Virus record (IMG/VR): IMGVR_UViG_3300034790_000159
Location: 1-32,992 of that record
Direction: 5' to 3' (one strand)
Source of the DNA: a virus
DNA: 32,992 nucleotides
Part shown: positions 27,101-32,992 of the stretch, piece by piece
Layout: every line of letters starts with the position of its first letter
How positions within the stretch are numbered: position 1 is the stretch's first letter
Notes under the pieces: model-generated
The model's database searches: none
The model's input: the letters and a program-made list of their open reading frames with translations, nothing else
What the model was told of the DNA's origin: nothing
Program-made: the position numbers and the translations under genes

Positions 27101-28789
27101 CAGGGCGACGTTGGTATCCAAGGTGGCGGTGGCGGAATTGGTATTCAAGGTATTCAAGGTTTGCAAGGTGACTTTGGTGCTCAGGGTACTTCAGGCTTTA
27201 TCGGCGGAGATGGTACTCAAGGTTCACAAGGTACTCAAGGAACACAAAGTGTTCAAGGTATTGCTGGTGCTGACGGTAGCGAAGGTACTCAAGGTTCACA
27301 AGGTACACAAGGTCTTCTTGGTGAAGGCGCACAGGGTATTCAAGGTACAGACGGTCCTCAAGGTATTGCTGGCATAGGTGCTACGGGTATTCAAGGCTTC
27401 CAGGGTATTCAAGGTATTCAACAGGCCGGACATCAAGGTGTTCAGGGTGACGTTGGTCCAATTGGTTTTGGTCTTCAAGGTTCCCAAGGTATGCAAGGCT
27501 TCCAAGGTACTGATGGTGAGGTTGGTGGACAAGGTGTTCAAGGTCTCGGCGGTCAAGGTACTTCAGGTCTTCAAGGTGTTCAAGGTATCGACGGATCTGA
27601 GATTCAAGGTACTCAAGGTACTGGCGGTACTGGTAACCAAGGTACACAAGGCTTCCAAGGTGCTGTTGGTATCGGTGGTACTGGTGCTCAAGGTATTATA
27701 GGTTTCCAAGGTTTGCAAGGCCTTATTGGTCTTCCAGGTGATGGTGGTCTACAGGGTGCTCAAGGTCTACTTGGTGCGCAAGGTTCTCAAGGCGTTGATG
27801 GTGGTTTAGGTAATACCGGTGGACAAGGTGTTCAAGGTTTCCAAGGTGACTTTGGTATACAAGGTCCATTGGGAACAGGTACACAAGGTATTCAGGGTAC
27901 ACAAGGTATTCAAGGTGACTTAGGTGTTCAAGGTTTCCCAGGTCAAGGTACACAGGGTATTCAAGGTACTCAAGCAGCACAGGGTATTCAAGGTGAGCGT
28001 GGCTTCCAAGGTACCCAAGGTATGCAGGGTCCCGGTATTCAAGGTGGTATTGAAAACCTACAGAACGTCCATGAAACTGGTTTACAAGGCACTCCATTGT
28101 TTATGGCAATGTTTGAAGGTGGTGCATCGCACAGACCTATCCTTGGAACAAGTGGTCCTAACCCAGGCGGTGAATCAAACTTCTACTATACATCGAACGT
28201 TGATGAATTATCAGTAGAGAATATTCAGGTTGAAGGTAACTTAACAGTAGTTGGTACGTTAACAGCTGGTGTTATTGCTGGTACTGCAGCAAGCATGCAC
28301 TTTGCTTCTGATCTTGATGTAACATTCGGCGGCCAGGATACTGCGCCATACGCGATGTTCGGATTTGAATCTGCTTCTCAGAACCAAGTACTTGATATTA
28401 ATTCAACTATCACTAACAGCGTTGTATTTAGAGACAGAGTCTCAGCGACAGATAAATTTAGTTTTAATATGGGAACTGGTAACTTTATTGCACTTGGCGA
28501 TGTAGAATCCAATTCAGATGAAAGACTAAAAGAGAATATCGAAACTATTAGCAACGCGTTAGATAAAGTATCTAGTATGCGCGGTGTTTACTTTGATATG
28601 AAAGCTAGACCTGGTGTTAGAAAGGTTGGTTTAATCGCTCAAGAAGTAGAAAGTATTCTTCCAGAGGTTGTATCAACTTCATCCGAAGGCGAAAACATCA
28701 AGAGTGTTGCTTACGCAAACGTTGTTGGACTTCTAGTTGAAGCGATTAAAGAACTTAAAATCGAAGTTGACCTGCTCAAAAAAGATTAA
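24116..28789 (+). CDS. Collagen-like fibre with cupredoxin-like module and S74 chaperone, 1557 aa
   Basis: Short YVSNGTAWNAVG-type and VYDGATWINVG-type motifs (about 41-53 and 121-131) flank a first Gly-X-Y patch. Long collagen-like GxQ runs (GIQGTQGIQGIQGTQGVQG style) occupy residues 134-241, 343-466, 613-656, 785-856 and 982-1310. Between them lie a cupredoxin-like module (243-341) and three related beta modules (467-612, 657-784, 857-981). Residues 1311-1466 form a globular head. Residues 1467-1557 are an S74 chaperone (SDERLKENI, LIAQEVESILPEVV, LLVEAIKEL), so cleavage before or at Ser1467 is expected. The protein should trimerise as a long thin rod with knobs. AGAGGA (24101-24106) supports the start. 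Prolines are few and Gln fills the Y positions, as in many phage collagen-like proteins. An intrinsic terminator follows. Confidence 0.9.
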   Translation: MAFRSISGSKIVGQGQPQAVPIQLDPAPYTGAVAYGSDGLIYVSNGTAWNAVGAGIQGTTGLQGDDGLQGLQGDYGPGFDVIGSVADVDSGGDPQATLNTAFASATTGQAVIDDADDELWVYDGATWINVGSFRGVQGFTGNQGTQGVQGTIGEEGIQGSRGFRGFQGTQGIQGTTGIQGTQGIQGIQGTQGVQGVQGVQGLQGNQGLQGNQGTQGPQSIQGTTGIQGDTGFQGTQGTEGTRDYAVTNNGSTNYLVDGVAQPTLHLIRGFSYNFNLSVSGHPFYIKTAATTGTGDQYNDGVTNNGAETGTVKVQLPHDAPSALYYQCSIHGGMGGLINVSDLGPQGTQGFQGTTGIQGDTGIQGTQGVQGIQGAQAAQGIQGDTGIQGIQGTQGVQGVQGVQGVQGTTGIQGLQGIQGLIGLQGVQGTTGIQGTTGIQGLQGGTGTQGTQGGQGTQGFQGVQGAVGHYGGLTHEFNFVSNITASTAPGTSGWKLNTNNVSTATILTIDDVPLDNFTNDIDETYDWLAAIPGANKGLIIIESFDDGNGPAGHHQVVYEFSNFTWDGAPGAGKTFGWFDITYVGQYGVTSTSWATDVIGGGHGAKTLINFVPRGAAGIQGITGFQGTQGVQGLLGTQGIQGGQGTQGIQGDFGVQGAAGAYGGASFEYDFTPDTGPTGPSATLLKFNNTDVTAATIMRISDTAVGGANLDPYLRSLDDGGSSVLGYIKIVSIADPAEFLLYTLTALTENAAYYNFNVTFLTKSTNADATYFTNNTDIIFTFTRAGDIGVQGIQGVQSLQGLQGDLGLQGTTGAGTQGAQGTFGIQGDLGIQGFPGPIGPQGIQGTDGNQGTGGLQGLTGGFGGITFDYTYSTDTGATDPGVGTLKFNATNFASATAMFMDDRDDGFVDIQPFLRTIDDSTSPIKGHFRISEKATPSNFTIFTISSLVEQSGYFSIICGVVSGSVATFADGADIIITFARTGDIGPLGPQGIQGFDGIQGDVGIQGGGGGIGIQGIQGLQGDFGAQGTSGFIGGDGTQGSQGTQGTQSVQGIAGADGSEGTQGSQGTQGLLGEGAQGIQGTDGPQGIAGIGATGIQGFQGIQGIQQAGHQGVQGDVGPIGFGLQGSQGMQGFQGTDGEVGGQGVQGLGGQGTSGLQGVQGIDGSEIQGTQGTGGTGNQGTQGFQGAVGIGGTGAQGIIGFQGLQGLIGLPGDGGLQGAQGLLGAQGSQGVDGGLGNTGGQGVQGFQGDFGIQGPLGTGTQGIQGTQGIQGDLGVQGFPGQGTQGIQGTQAAQGIQGERGFQGTQGMQGPGIQGGIENLQNVHETGLQGTPLFMAMFEGGASHRPILGTSGPNPGGESNFYYTSNVDELSVENIQVEGNLTVVGTLTAGVIAGTAASMHFASDLDVTFGGQDTAPYAMFGFESASQNQVLDINSTITNSVVFRDRVSATDKFSFNMGTGNFIALGDVESNSDERLKENIETISNALDKVSSMRGVYFDMKARPGVRKVGLIAQEVESILPEVVSTSSEGENIKSVAYANVVGLLVEAIKELKIEVDLLKKD
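24842..25138 (+). other. Cupredoxin-like module in the collagen-like fibre
   Basis: Residues 243-341 contain LHLIRGFSYNFNLSVSGHPF, then VKVQLPHDAPSALYYQCSIH and GGMGGLINVS. His281, Cys327, His330 and Met333 match the H ... C-x2-H-x2-M spacing pattern of type-1 copper sites; plastocyanins usually have a slightly longer H-to-M gap. It may bind copper or may be a structural relic. Placement of the domain is well supported; metal binding is inference. Confidence 0.7.
25514..27058 (+). repeat. Three related beta modules inserted between collagen blocks
   Basis: The copies lie at 25514-25951, 26084-26467 and 26684-27058. Each opens with a GG[LAI][ST]F/H-E/D-Y/F pattern (GGASFEYDF, GGITFDYTY, GGLTHEFNF). 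The second and third share LKFN.T....AT.M, a DP/QP-[YF]-LR..DD segment and a closing FT/FAR-GDIG. The first is longer and more diverged. Confidence 0.8.
28514..28786 (+). other. S74 self-cleaving trimerisation domain (second copy)
   Basis: Encodes residues 1467-1557 of the collagen-like fibre. SDERLKENIETISNALDKVS, GLIAQEVESILPEVV and VVGLLVEAIKELK follow the family order. The predicted scissile Ser codon is at 28514-28516. Confidence 0.88.
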
Positions 28790-28814
28790 TATAGTTCCGG
28801 TTAGTTTATAATAT

Positions 28815-28841
28815 AAGGGGGCTTTCAACGCCCCCTTTTTT
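28815..28841 (+). terminator. Intrinsic terminator after the collagen-like fibre gene
   Basis: AAGGGGGC (28815-28822) pairs with GCCCCCTT (28830-28837) around a 7-nt loop, and the descending arm runs into a T6 tract (28836-28841). It is the clearest terminator in the window and closes the block begun at 12013. Confidence 0.92.
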
Positions 28842-28858
28842 AAACAATCTCCTTCTAT

Positions 28859-28866
28859 TATAAATA
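28859..28866 (+). promoter_or_regulatory. T4-type late promoter (TATAAATA)
   Basis: A perfect octamer lies 18 nt after the terminator and 27 nt before the ATG at 28894. Terminator plus fresh late promoter marks a new transcription unit for the 108-aa gene and the following fibre gene. Confidence 0.8.
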
Positions 28867-28893
28867 AGTCTAAATAGGATAAAGAGATATAAC

Positions 28894-29220
28894 ATGAGTT
28901 CTCAATTAAACATATACGTAGACCAAGGCACAGATTTCAGACTAACAGTACAACTGTTTGACGATGATGACTTAGATCTGCCTATCGCAAATTACGATTT
29001 CTTTGGTGATTTAAAAAAGCTATACTCTGCAAAAAGAGCTGCTGAGTTTGAATTCGAAAAAGATGGCAATGATATTACCTTATTATTATCTGCTGATGTT
29101 ACTAGTCAGTTAACACCCGGAAAATACCAATATGATGTTATGATGAGAAAACAATCTGGAGAATTATCAAAAATTGTTGATGGACTTGCGTTTGTTATAT
29201 CAACCATCACGGAGGTTTAA
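28894..29220 (+). CDS. Small virion structural protein, Ig-like/BppU-N-like, 108 aa
   Basis: The protein begins MSSQLNIYVDQGTDFRLTVQ and contains IANYDFFGDLKKLYSAKRAA and LTPGKYQYDVMMRKQSGELS. This order (a YxDQGxDFxLTV strand, an IRKxYxSxxA-like segment, then LxPGxYxYDV) resembles the small Ig-like structural proteins of marine T4-like phages and the N-terminal fold of BppU baseplate proteins. It likely forms a small beta-sandwich that anchors or caps a fibre. AGAG (28883-28886) is a plausible ribosome-binding site. It is first in its transcription unit, and its stop is only 3 nt before the GTG of the large fibre gene, so the two probably work together. Confidence 0.75.
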   Translation: MSSQLNIYVDQGTDFRLTVQLFDDDDLDLPIANYDFFGDLKKLYSAKRAAEFEFEKDGNDITLLLSADVTSQLTPGKYQYDVMMRKQSGELSKIVDGLAFVISTITEV

Positions 29221-29223
29221 GTC

Positions 29224-32200
29224 GTGACTGTAAAAGTTAAAGTTGGTGCAAGTAAAAATATTCGTCTTGTTGCCGCTGGCGAAAAAAGACCAGTTATCGT
29301 ACCTGATTCAATTACACTTGGTATTGATACAGTAGGACCATACATCAGCGCAATTGATAGCGGTGTTGGAATAGTTATAACTTCAGAATCTGGTACTGGC
29401 GGTGAAACCGCGAACGTTGTAATATCTCACGCGGAAACAAGCACACAAGCAAATACAATTAATAGCGCTTTTGAATTTATTCAGAATGCTACCCTAGATC
29501 AATTCGGTCATATCACAGGCTTTTCTAACGCTGGACTAGATGCTACTAACTTTAATGTGTCTAACGGTGTAATCAGTTCTAAAGATATTACGTTTGGTAC
29601 CACAGCAGTTACTATTGGCGAAACAATAGACGAATTCAGAGATTTAAATCTTGCTGAAATTGGCGAGTTTACAATCACAGCTAATACCATTACCGTTCCA
29701 GGTGATCTTAACTTTAACTTACAAACATCAGACGCGGTTATTAACGCTGGCGTTCATCGTATTATTAACGTTGAAAACCCTATTGATGATCAAGACGTAG
29801 TTAACAAACGATATTTAGAAGTTGAACTTCAAAGTATTGAAGATACAGTTAAAGTTGTTTCAGATCCTATTCTACCTACAGATGCAACGAATAAAAGATA
29901 TGTAGACGGGTTAGTACAAGGATTTGTAGTACGACCTCAAGCACTTGGTGCAACTACGGCAGATCTTGGTGGTGTATTTGAAGAAGGCAATACTACTATT
30001 GCATCTACTATTACGCTTGATCCAATAAATGTTCTTTACATCGATGATATTACAACTTGGGATATTGGCGATAACTTACTTGTTAAAGATCAAACAGATC
30101 CTTTAGAAAACGGTTCATACGACGTTATTCAACAAGGTAGTGCAAACACTGCATGGATATTCCAAAGAACATTATGGTCAAACGAAAGTTATGAAGTTCC
30201 TGGATCATACGAGTTTGTTACTGATGGTTCAGTAAACGCTGGTACTGGTTGGGTTGTACTTGTAGACGACGCTTCATCATTTACAATTAACCGTGACGCA
30301 GTAAATTGGACACAGTTTTCTGGTGATGGTACGTTTACTGCTGGCGACGGCTTAACACTTACCGGAAGTCAATTCTCATTAAATCCAAATGTAACTCTTA
30401 CCTCTATTACACCAACCTCTGATATATTAACGATTAATGGTGAAGGTGCATTAACATTACCAAATGGTACATCTGCAGAACGTCCTACATCTGTTCAAGG
30501 TATGGTTCGCTTTAATAATACCGACGGACAGTTCGAAGGATACGATGGTATTGCTTGGGCAGGTCTTGGTGGTGTAATTGATGTAGACCAAGATACAAAA
30601 ATTGTTGCAGAAAATTCTCCGGGTGCTGATAACGACGAATTAAAATTCTATACTGGTGGTACTTTAGCTGCTACGTTCAGTGCTAATACTGCTACGTTTG
30701 AAGGTGATGTGTCAATTGCCGGTAACCTTACTATTGGTGATCAAGATACTGATACAGTTAGCTTTACCGCTGACGTTACATCTCATATAGTTCCAGACGC
30801 AGATAGAACATATTCTCTTGGCTCTGACTTAAAGAACTGGTACAAGTTAAACGTAGATACTATTACAAGTTCCGATCGTATTGTAAAGTTCAGTGATACT
30901 GGCGCAATAAAAATACCTACTGCAAATACAGCGTTAAGACCAACTGGTCAAGCTGGTATGCTTCGCTTTAATAGTGATGAAGGAAGATTTGAAGGCTACG
31001 ACGGTACAATATGGTCAGGTCTTGCTGGATCAGTTATTGATCTAGATAAAAATACTTATATCATCGCTGAAACATCAGCAGGCGCTAACAATAATGAGCT
31101 TGACTTCTGGACTGATAACGTTAGAAGAATGCAAATTGGAGCAACTGGTGATTTAACGTTTGGTGCTGGTCTTGATAAGCTAATAATTAATTATGCCTCA
31201 GGCGACATGTTTGTCAATGGTAGATTAACAGCAACTAACAATTTAGTTATAGATCCAGTCGGTAATATTAGTGTTGCTAATAATACAATCACTGATCTTC
31301 CAGATCCTGTTAATCCAGGTGACGCGGTTAACCTTCGTTACTTAGATAATGAATTTGCTTCAGATTTAACTATCATCGATGGTGCTAATACTTACGCAAC
31401 TGATATTAATCTTCTTGCAAGTCCAATACTTGAAGTCGGCCGTGGTTTAGAATTAGAAGATATTAATTCTGTAACAAACAGCTTTAAGGTTGGTCTTGAT
31501 GCACCAATGACTGGCTCTACAGGAATGTATGGTGTCGATGGATTTACTCCTCGCATTCGTATTACTGAAGATGGTCGTATTGACTTTGCTACAGATATTC
31601 CATTAGAGCTTCAAGCGAACGCGATTCCTAACTTTACAGAAACATCTCGTGATATTATCAGTCTTATGTTTACTGATGGTGCACACGAAGGTGTAACTTT
31701 TGTAAACGACGATCCAAACGACGTAATGAATGTTTTAGCTGATAACTTTAATGTTACCCTAGACGGTGATGTTTCTGGTACTGCTCAAGTTACTCGTTTA
31801 ACCGATACAACTATTACTACAAGCTTAACCGCAGACTTTATATCTAACTTAATTCCAGCTGATGCAAACTCTGGTATTACTGTTACGCACACTGCTGGTC
31901 CAAACTCTAATGCTTCGATTGAAGTAGATTATACTTATCTAGATGCACGTTACCAGAATCTTGGTGGAGACTTCCTTGCCTCAAGATATATTGATGCTGA
32001 TAATACTAATTTCTATATGGATCCAGCTGGTACATCGCGTATCAACACTATGGAAGTTGGATTCGGAGCAACTAACTCACAGATTAAATTGCGCGATGGA
32101 CCGGGTTCTTGGTCGTATCTTTACGCTTCCGGTGGTAAAGTTGGTTTCCTAGATAATACGTTCAACTATACCGCGTATGCCGAAAGATCTACTGGCAACT

Positions 32201-32992
32201 GGGTAGTTGATAATGGCGACGTAAAGGCAGAAAGATTTGTTGACACTGATTCTGAAAGCTATTTCTTACATCCAGGTGGTACGGATTCTTTACTAAAACA
32301 AATTAACATCGAAGATAAGATTGTCGTAAGTGATATTTCTATTGGTGGTGATGTTGGTATTCGTACAATTAAAACTGTTACTGGTATTCTCAATATTGAG
32401 TCTGACTATGGTATTAGTTTAAATGGCGGAACTGGTAATGATTTAGATGTTAATAACTCTAAGATTAGTAATCTTTTAAATCCAACTACTGGTCAGGATG
32501 CTGCGACTAAATCATACGTTGACGCGGTTGCCCAAGGATTAAGAGTTATTCCTGCTGCACTTGCGGCTACTACAGAAAATCTAAGCGCAACGTTTGCTGG
32601 TGGTGTTATAACATCTATAGCTACCGAAGCGTTTAGTGTTGATGGCGTTACTGCATGGTCAATTGGTGATATCGTACTTGTTAAAGATCAGACAACTACA
32701 TTAGAAAACGGTTCATATACAGTAACAACAGTTGGTGATGGATCAACACAATGGGAACTTACTCGCGGCGAATACTTTAATGAATCATCTGAAATTCCAG
32801 GTGCATTCCAATTCGTAACAGACGGTACACTAAATAGTGGAACTGGTTGGGTTGCGACGGTTGACGATGCTGAAACATTCGCGGTAGGTACTGACGACGT
32901 TATTTGGTATCAGTTCTCTGGTGCTGGAACATATACAGCCGGCGAGACATTAACGCTAACAGGAACAGAATTTTCCGTTGCTGATCAAGCAA
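29224..32992 (+). CDS. Long tail fibre protein, GTG start, 3' end outside the window
   Basis: The frame is open from a GTG at 29224 to the window end (1256 codons). GGAGG (29211-29215) sits 8 nt upstream, the strongest such site I see here. The in-frame TAA at 29218-29220 excludes an earlier start, and the first in-frame ATG is about 1.3 kb downstream (30502). The protein starts TVKVKVGASKNIRLVAAGEK. Fibre motifs of the DAxxKRYVD type occur four times (VVNKRYLE, DATNKRYVD, DAVNLRYLD, DAATKSYVD). An about 175-residue module with VKDQ, LENGSY, EVPG, FVTDG and NAGTGWV elements near residues 214-388 recurs from about 1086. Two GM[VL]RFN..[GE]G.FEGYDG units lie near 417 and 571. Lack of an ATG start and of a stop makes this gene easy to miss. 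It is probably a fibre or shaft. Confidence 0.85.
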   Translation, partial: MTVKVKVGASKNIRLVAAGEKRPVIVPDSITLGIDTVGPYISAIDSGVGIVITSESGTGGETANVVISHAETSTQANTINSAFEFIQNATLDQFGHITGFSNAGLDATNFNVSNGVISSKDITFGTTAVTIGETIDEFRDLNLAEIGEFTITANTITVPGDLNFNLQTSDAVINAGVHRIINVENPIDDQDVVNKRYLEVELQSIEDTVKVVSDPILPTDATNKRYVDGLVQGFVVRPQALGATTADLGGVFEEGNTTIASTITLDPINVLYIDDITTWDIGDNLLVKDQTDPLENGSYDVIQQGSANTAWIFQRTLWSNESYEVPGSYEFVTDGSVNAGTGWVVLVDDASSFTINRDAVNWTQFSGDGTFTAGDGLTLTGSQFSLNPNVTLTSITPTSDILTINGEGALTLPNGTSAERPTSVQGMVRFNNTDGQFEGYDGIAWAGLGGVIDVDQDTKIVAENSPGADNDELKFYTGGTLAATFSANTATFEGDVSIAGNLTIGDQDTDTVSFTADVTSHIVPDADRTYSLGSDLKNWYKLNVDTITSSDRIVKFSDTGAIKIPTANTALRPTGQAGMLRFNSDEGRFEGYDGTIWSGLAGSVIDLDKNTYIIAETSAGANNNELDFWTDNVRRMQIGATGDLTFGAGLDKLIINYASGDMFVNGRLTATNNLVIDPVGNISVANNTITDLPDPVNPGDAVNLRYLDNEFASDLTIIDGANTYATDINLLASPILEVGRGLELEDINSVTNSFKVGLDAPMTGSTGMYGVDGFTPRIRITEDGRIDFATDIPLELQANAIPNFTETSRDIISLMFTDGAHEGVTFVNDDPNDVMNVLADNFNVTLDGDVSGTAQVTRLTDTTITTSLTADFISNLIPADANSGITVTHTAGPNSNASIEVDYTYLDARYQNLGGDFLASRYIDADNTNFYMDPAGTSRINTMEVGFGATNSQIKLRDGPGSWSYLYASGGKVGFLDNTFNYTAYAERSTGNWVVDNGDVKAERFVDTDSESYFLHPGGTDSLLKQINIEDKIVVSDISIGGDVGIRTIKTVTGILNIESDYGISLNGGTGNDLDVNNSKISNLLNPTTGQDAATKSYVDAVAQGLRVIPAALAATTENLSATFAGGVITSIATEAFSVDGVTAWSIGDIVLVKDQTTTLENGSYTVTTVGDGSTQWELTRGEYFNESSEIPGAFQFVTDGTLNSGTGWVATVDDAETFAVGTDDVIWYQFSGAGTYTAGETLTLTGTEFSVADQA
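29860..32992 (+). repeat. Repeated fibre modules inside the GTG-started gene
   Basis: A module beginning with the DAxxKxYVD motif and running through LLVKDQTDPLENGSYDV to GDGLTLTGSQFSL occupies about 29860-30390. It recurs from about 32476 to the window end (VLVKDQTTTLENGSYTV, GETLTLTGTEFSV), offset 2616 nt (872 codons). A second pair, RPTSVQGMVRFNNTDGQFEG and RPTGQAGMLRFNSDEGRFEG, lies near 30480 and 30943. Gene-internal duplication is the likely origin. Confidence 0.85.

Larger units (their letters stand above)
24515..28045 (+). repeat. Collagen-like Gly-X-Gln repeats in five blocks
   Basis: Blocks lie at 24515-24838, 25142-25513, 25952-26083, 26468-26683 and 27059-28045, with a short earlier patch at 24278-24346. 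The 9-nt unit is close to GGT-ATT-CAA with many synonymous changes. The repeat also produces spurious reading frames on both strands. Recurrent Gly-to-Ser/Ala breaks are described under findings. Confidence 0.9.

Noticed and set aside
24515-28045. Regular short repeats that could suggest a CRISPR array
   Set aside because: The repeats are in-frame codons of a Gly-X-Gln protein, with synonymous changes and no constant-length spacers.
24509-28217. Many open frames in other frames and on the - strand over the collagen-like gene
   Set aside because: They arise because the 9-nt GGT-ATT-CAA-like repeat lacks stops in several frames. Their translations are low-complexity Leu/Thr/Asn or Lys/Val strings with no start-site support.
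29218-29220. TAA between the 108-aa gene and the fibre as a sequencing error splitting one gene
   Set aside because: A strong GGAGG site and a well-spaced GTG lie exactly there, which fits two real genes better than an error.
10221-32992. Diversity-generating retroelement acting on a fibre gene
   Set aside because: No reverse transcriptase is present and I saw no adenine-biased template/variable repeat pair. The repeats seen are diverged protein modules. A retroelement outside the window cannot be excluded.
1-32992. tRNA genes, homing endonucleases, inteins or host-derived metabolic genes
   Set aside because: Intergenic space is too short for them apart from 11849-12012 and 28790-28893, which show only promoter and terminator signals. 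No such domain appears in the proteins.

Overview
The window reads as part of the late virion-gene block of a T4-like myovirus, most like the marine types that infect cyanobacteria or SAR11-like bacteria. Three things point there: a gp8-type baseplate wedge protein in its long marine form, a DUF4815-type structural protein, and several very long repetitive fibre proteins preceded by T4-style late promoters (TATAAATA). Every gene is on the + strand, genes are packed tightly (1-4 nt stop/start overlaps, gaps of 0-13 nt within blocks), and the sequence is AT-leaning throughout. I see no tRNA, replication gene, metabolic gene, mobile element or CRISPR array. The host cannot be fixed from this window.

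Layout. Positions 1-127 are the end of an unidentified gene. Positions 131-1777 encode a subtilisin-like (S8) serine protease with an I9-like propeptide. A late promoter then starts a run: gp8-like baseplate wedge protein (1817-3475), a 1796-aa DUF4815-type structural protein (3489-8879), a 64-aa coiled-coil protein (8876-9070), a 382-aa fibre ending in an S74 chaperone (9071-10219), a glycine-rich possible adhesin (10221-11216) and an unrecognised 206-aa protein (11228-11848). A 164-nt intergenic region with two perfect late-promoter boxes comes before a 3893-aa modular protein (12013-23694). It is coupled by start/stop overlap to a 140-aa protein (23694-24116) and a 1557-aa collagen-like fibre (24116-28789). 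A strong intrinsic terminator and a fresh late promoter follow. They lead to a 108-aa small structural protein (28894-29220) and a GTG-started fibre gene (29224 onward) that runs off the 3' end, still open after 1256 codons.

How it works together. These look like parts of the baseplate and its fibres or adhesins. The baseplate wedge and DUF4815 proteins would be attachment scaffolding. At least four long or modular fibre-type proteins would make up the host-contact apparatus, two of them with self-cleaving S74 trimerisation chaperones. The subtilase could mature fibres or attack host surface proteins. The most notable features are: the 3893-aa protein built from two alternating module families with an invariant cysteine in nearly every copy; a cupredoxin-like module with apparently all four type-1 copper ligands inside the collagen-like fibre; the protease with its own propeptide but no signal peptide; and the large GTG-started fibre gene, easily missed because it lacks both an ATG start and an in-window stop.
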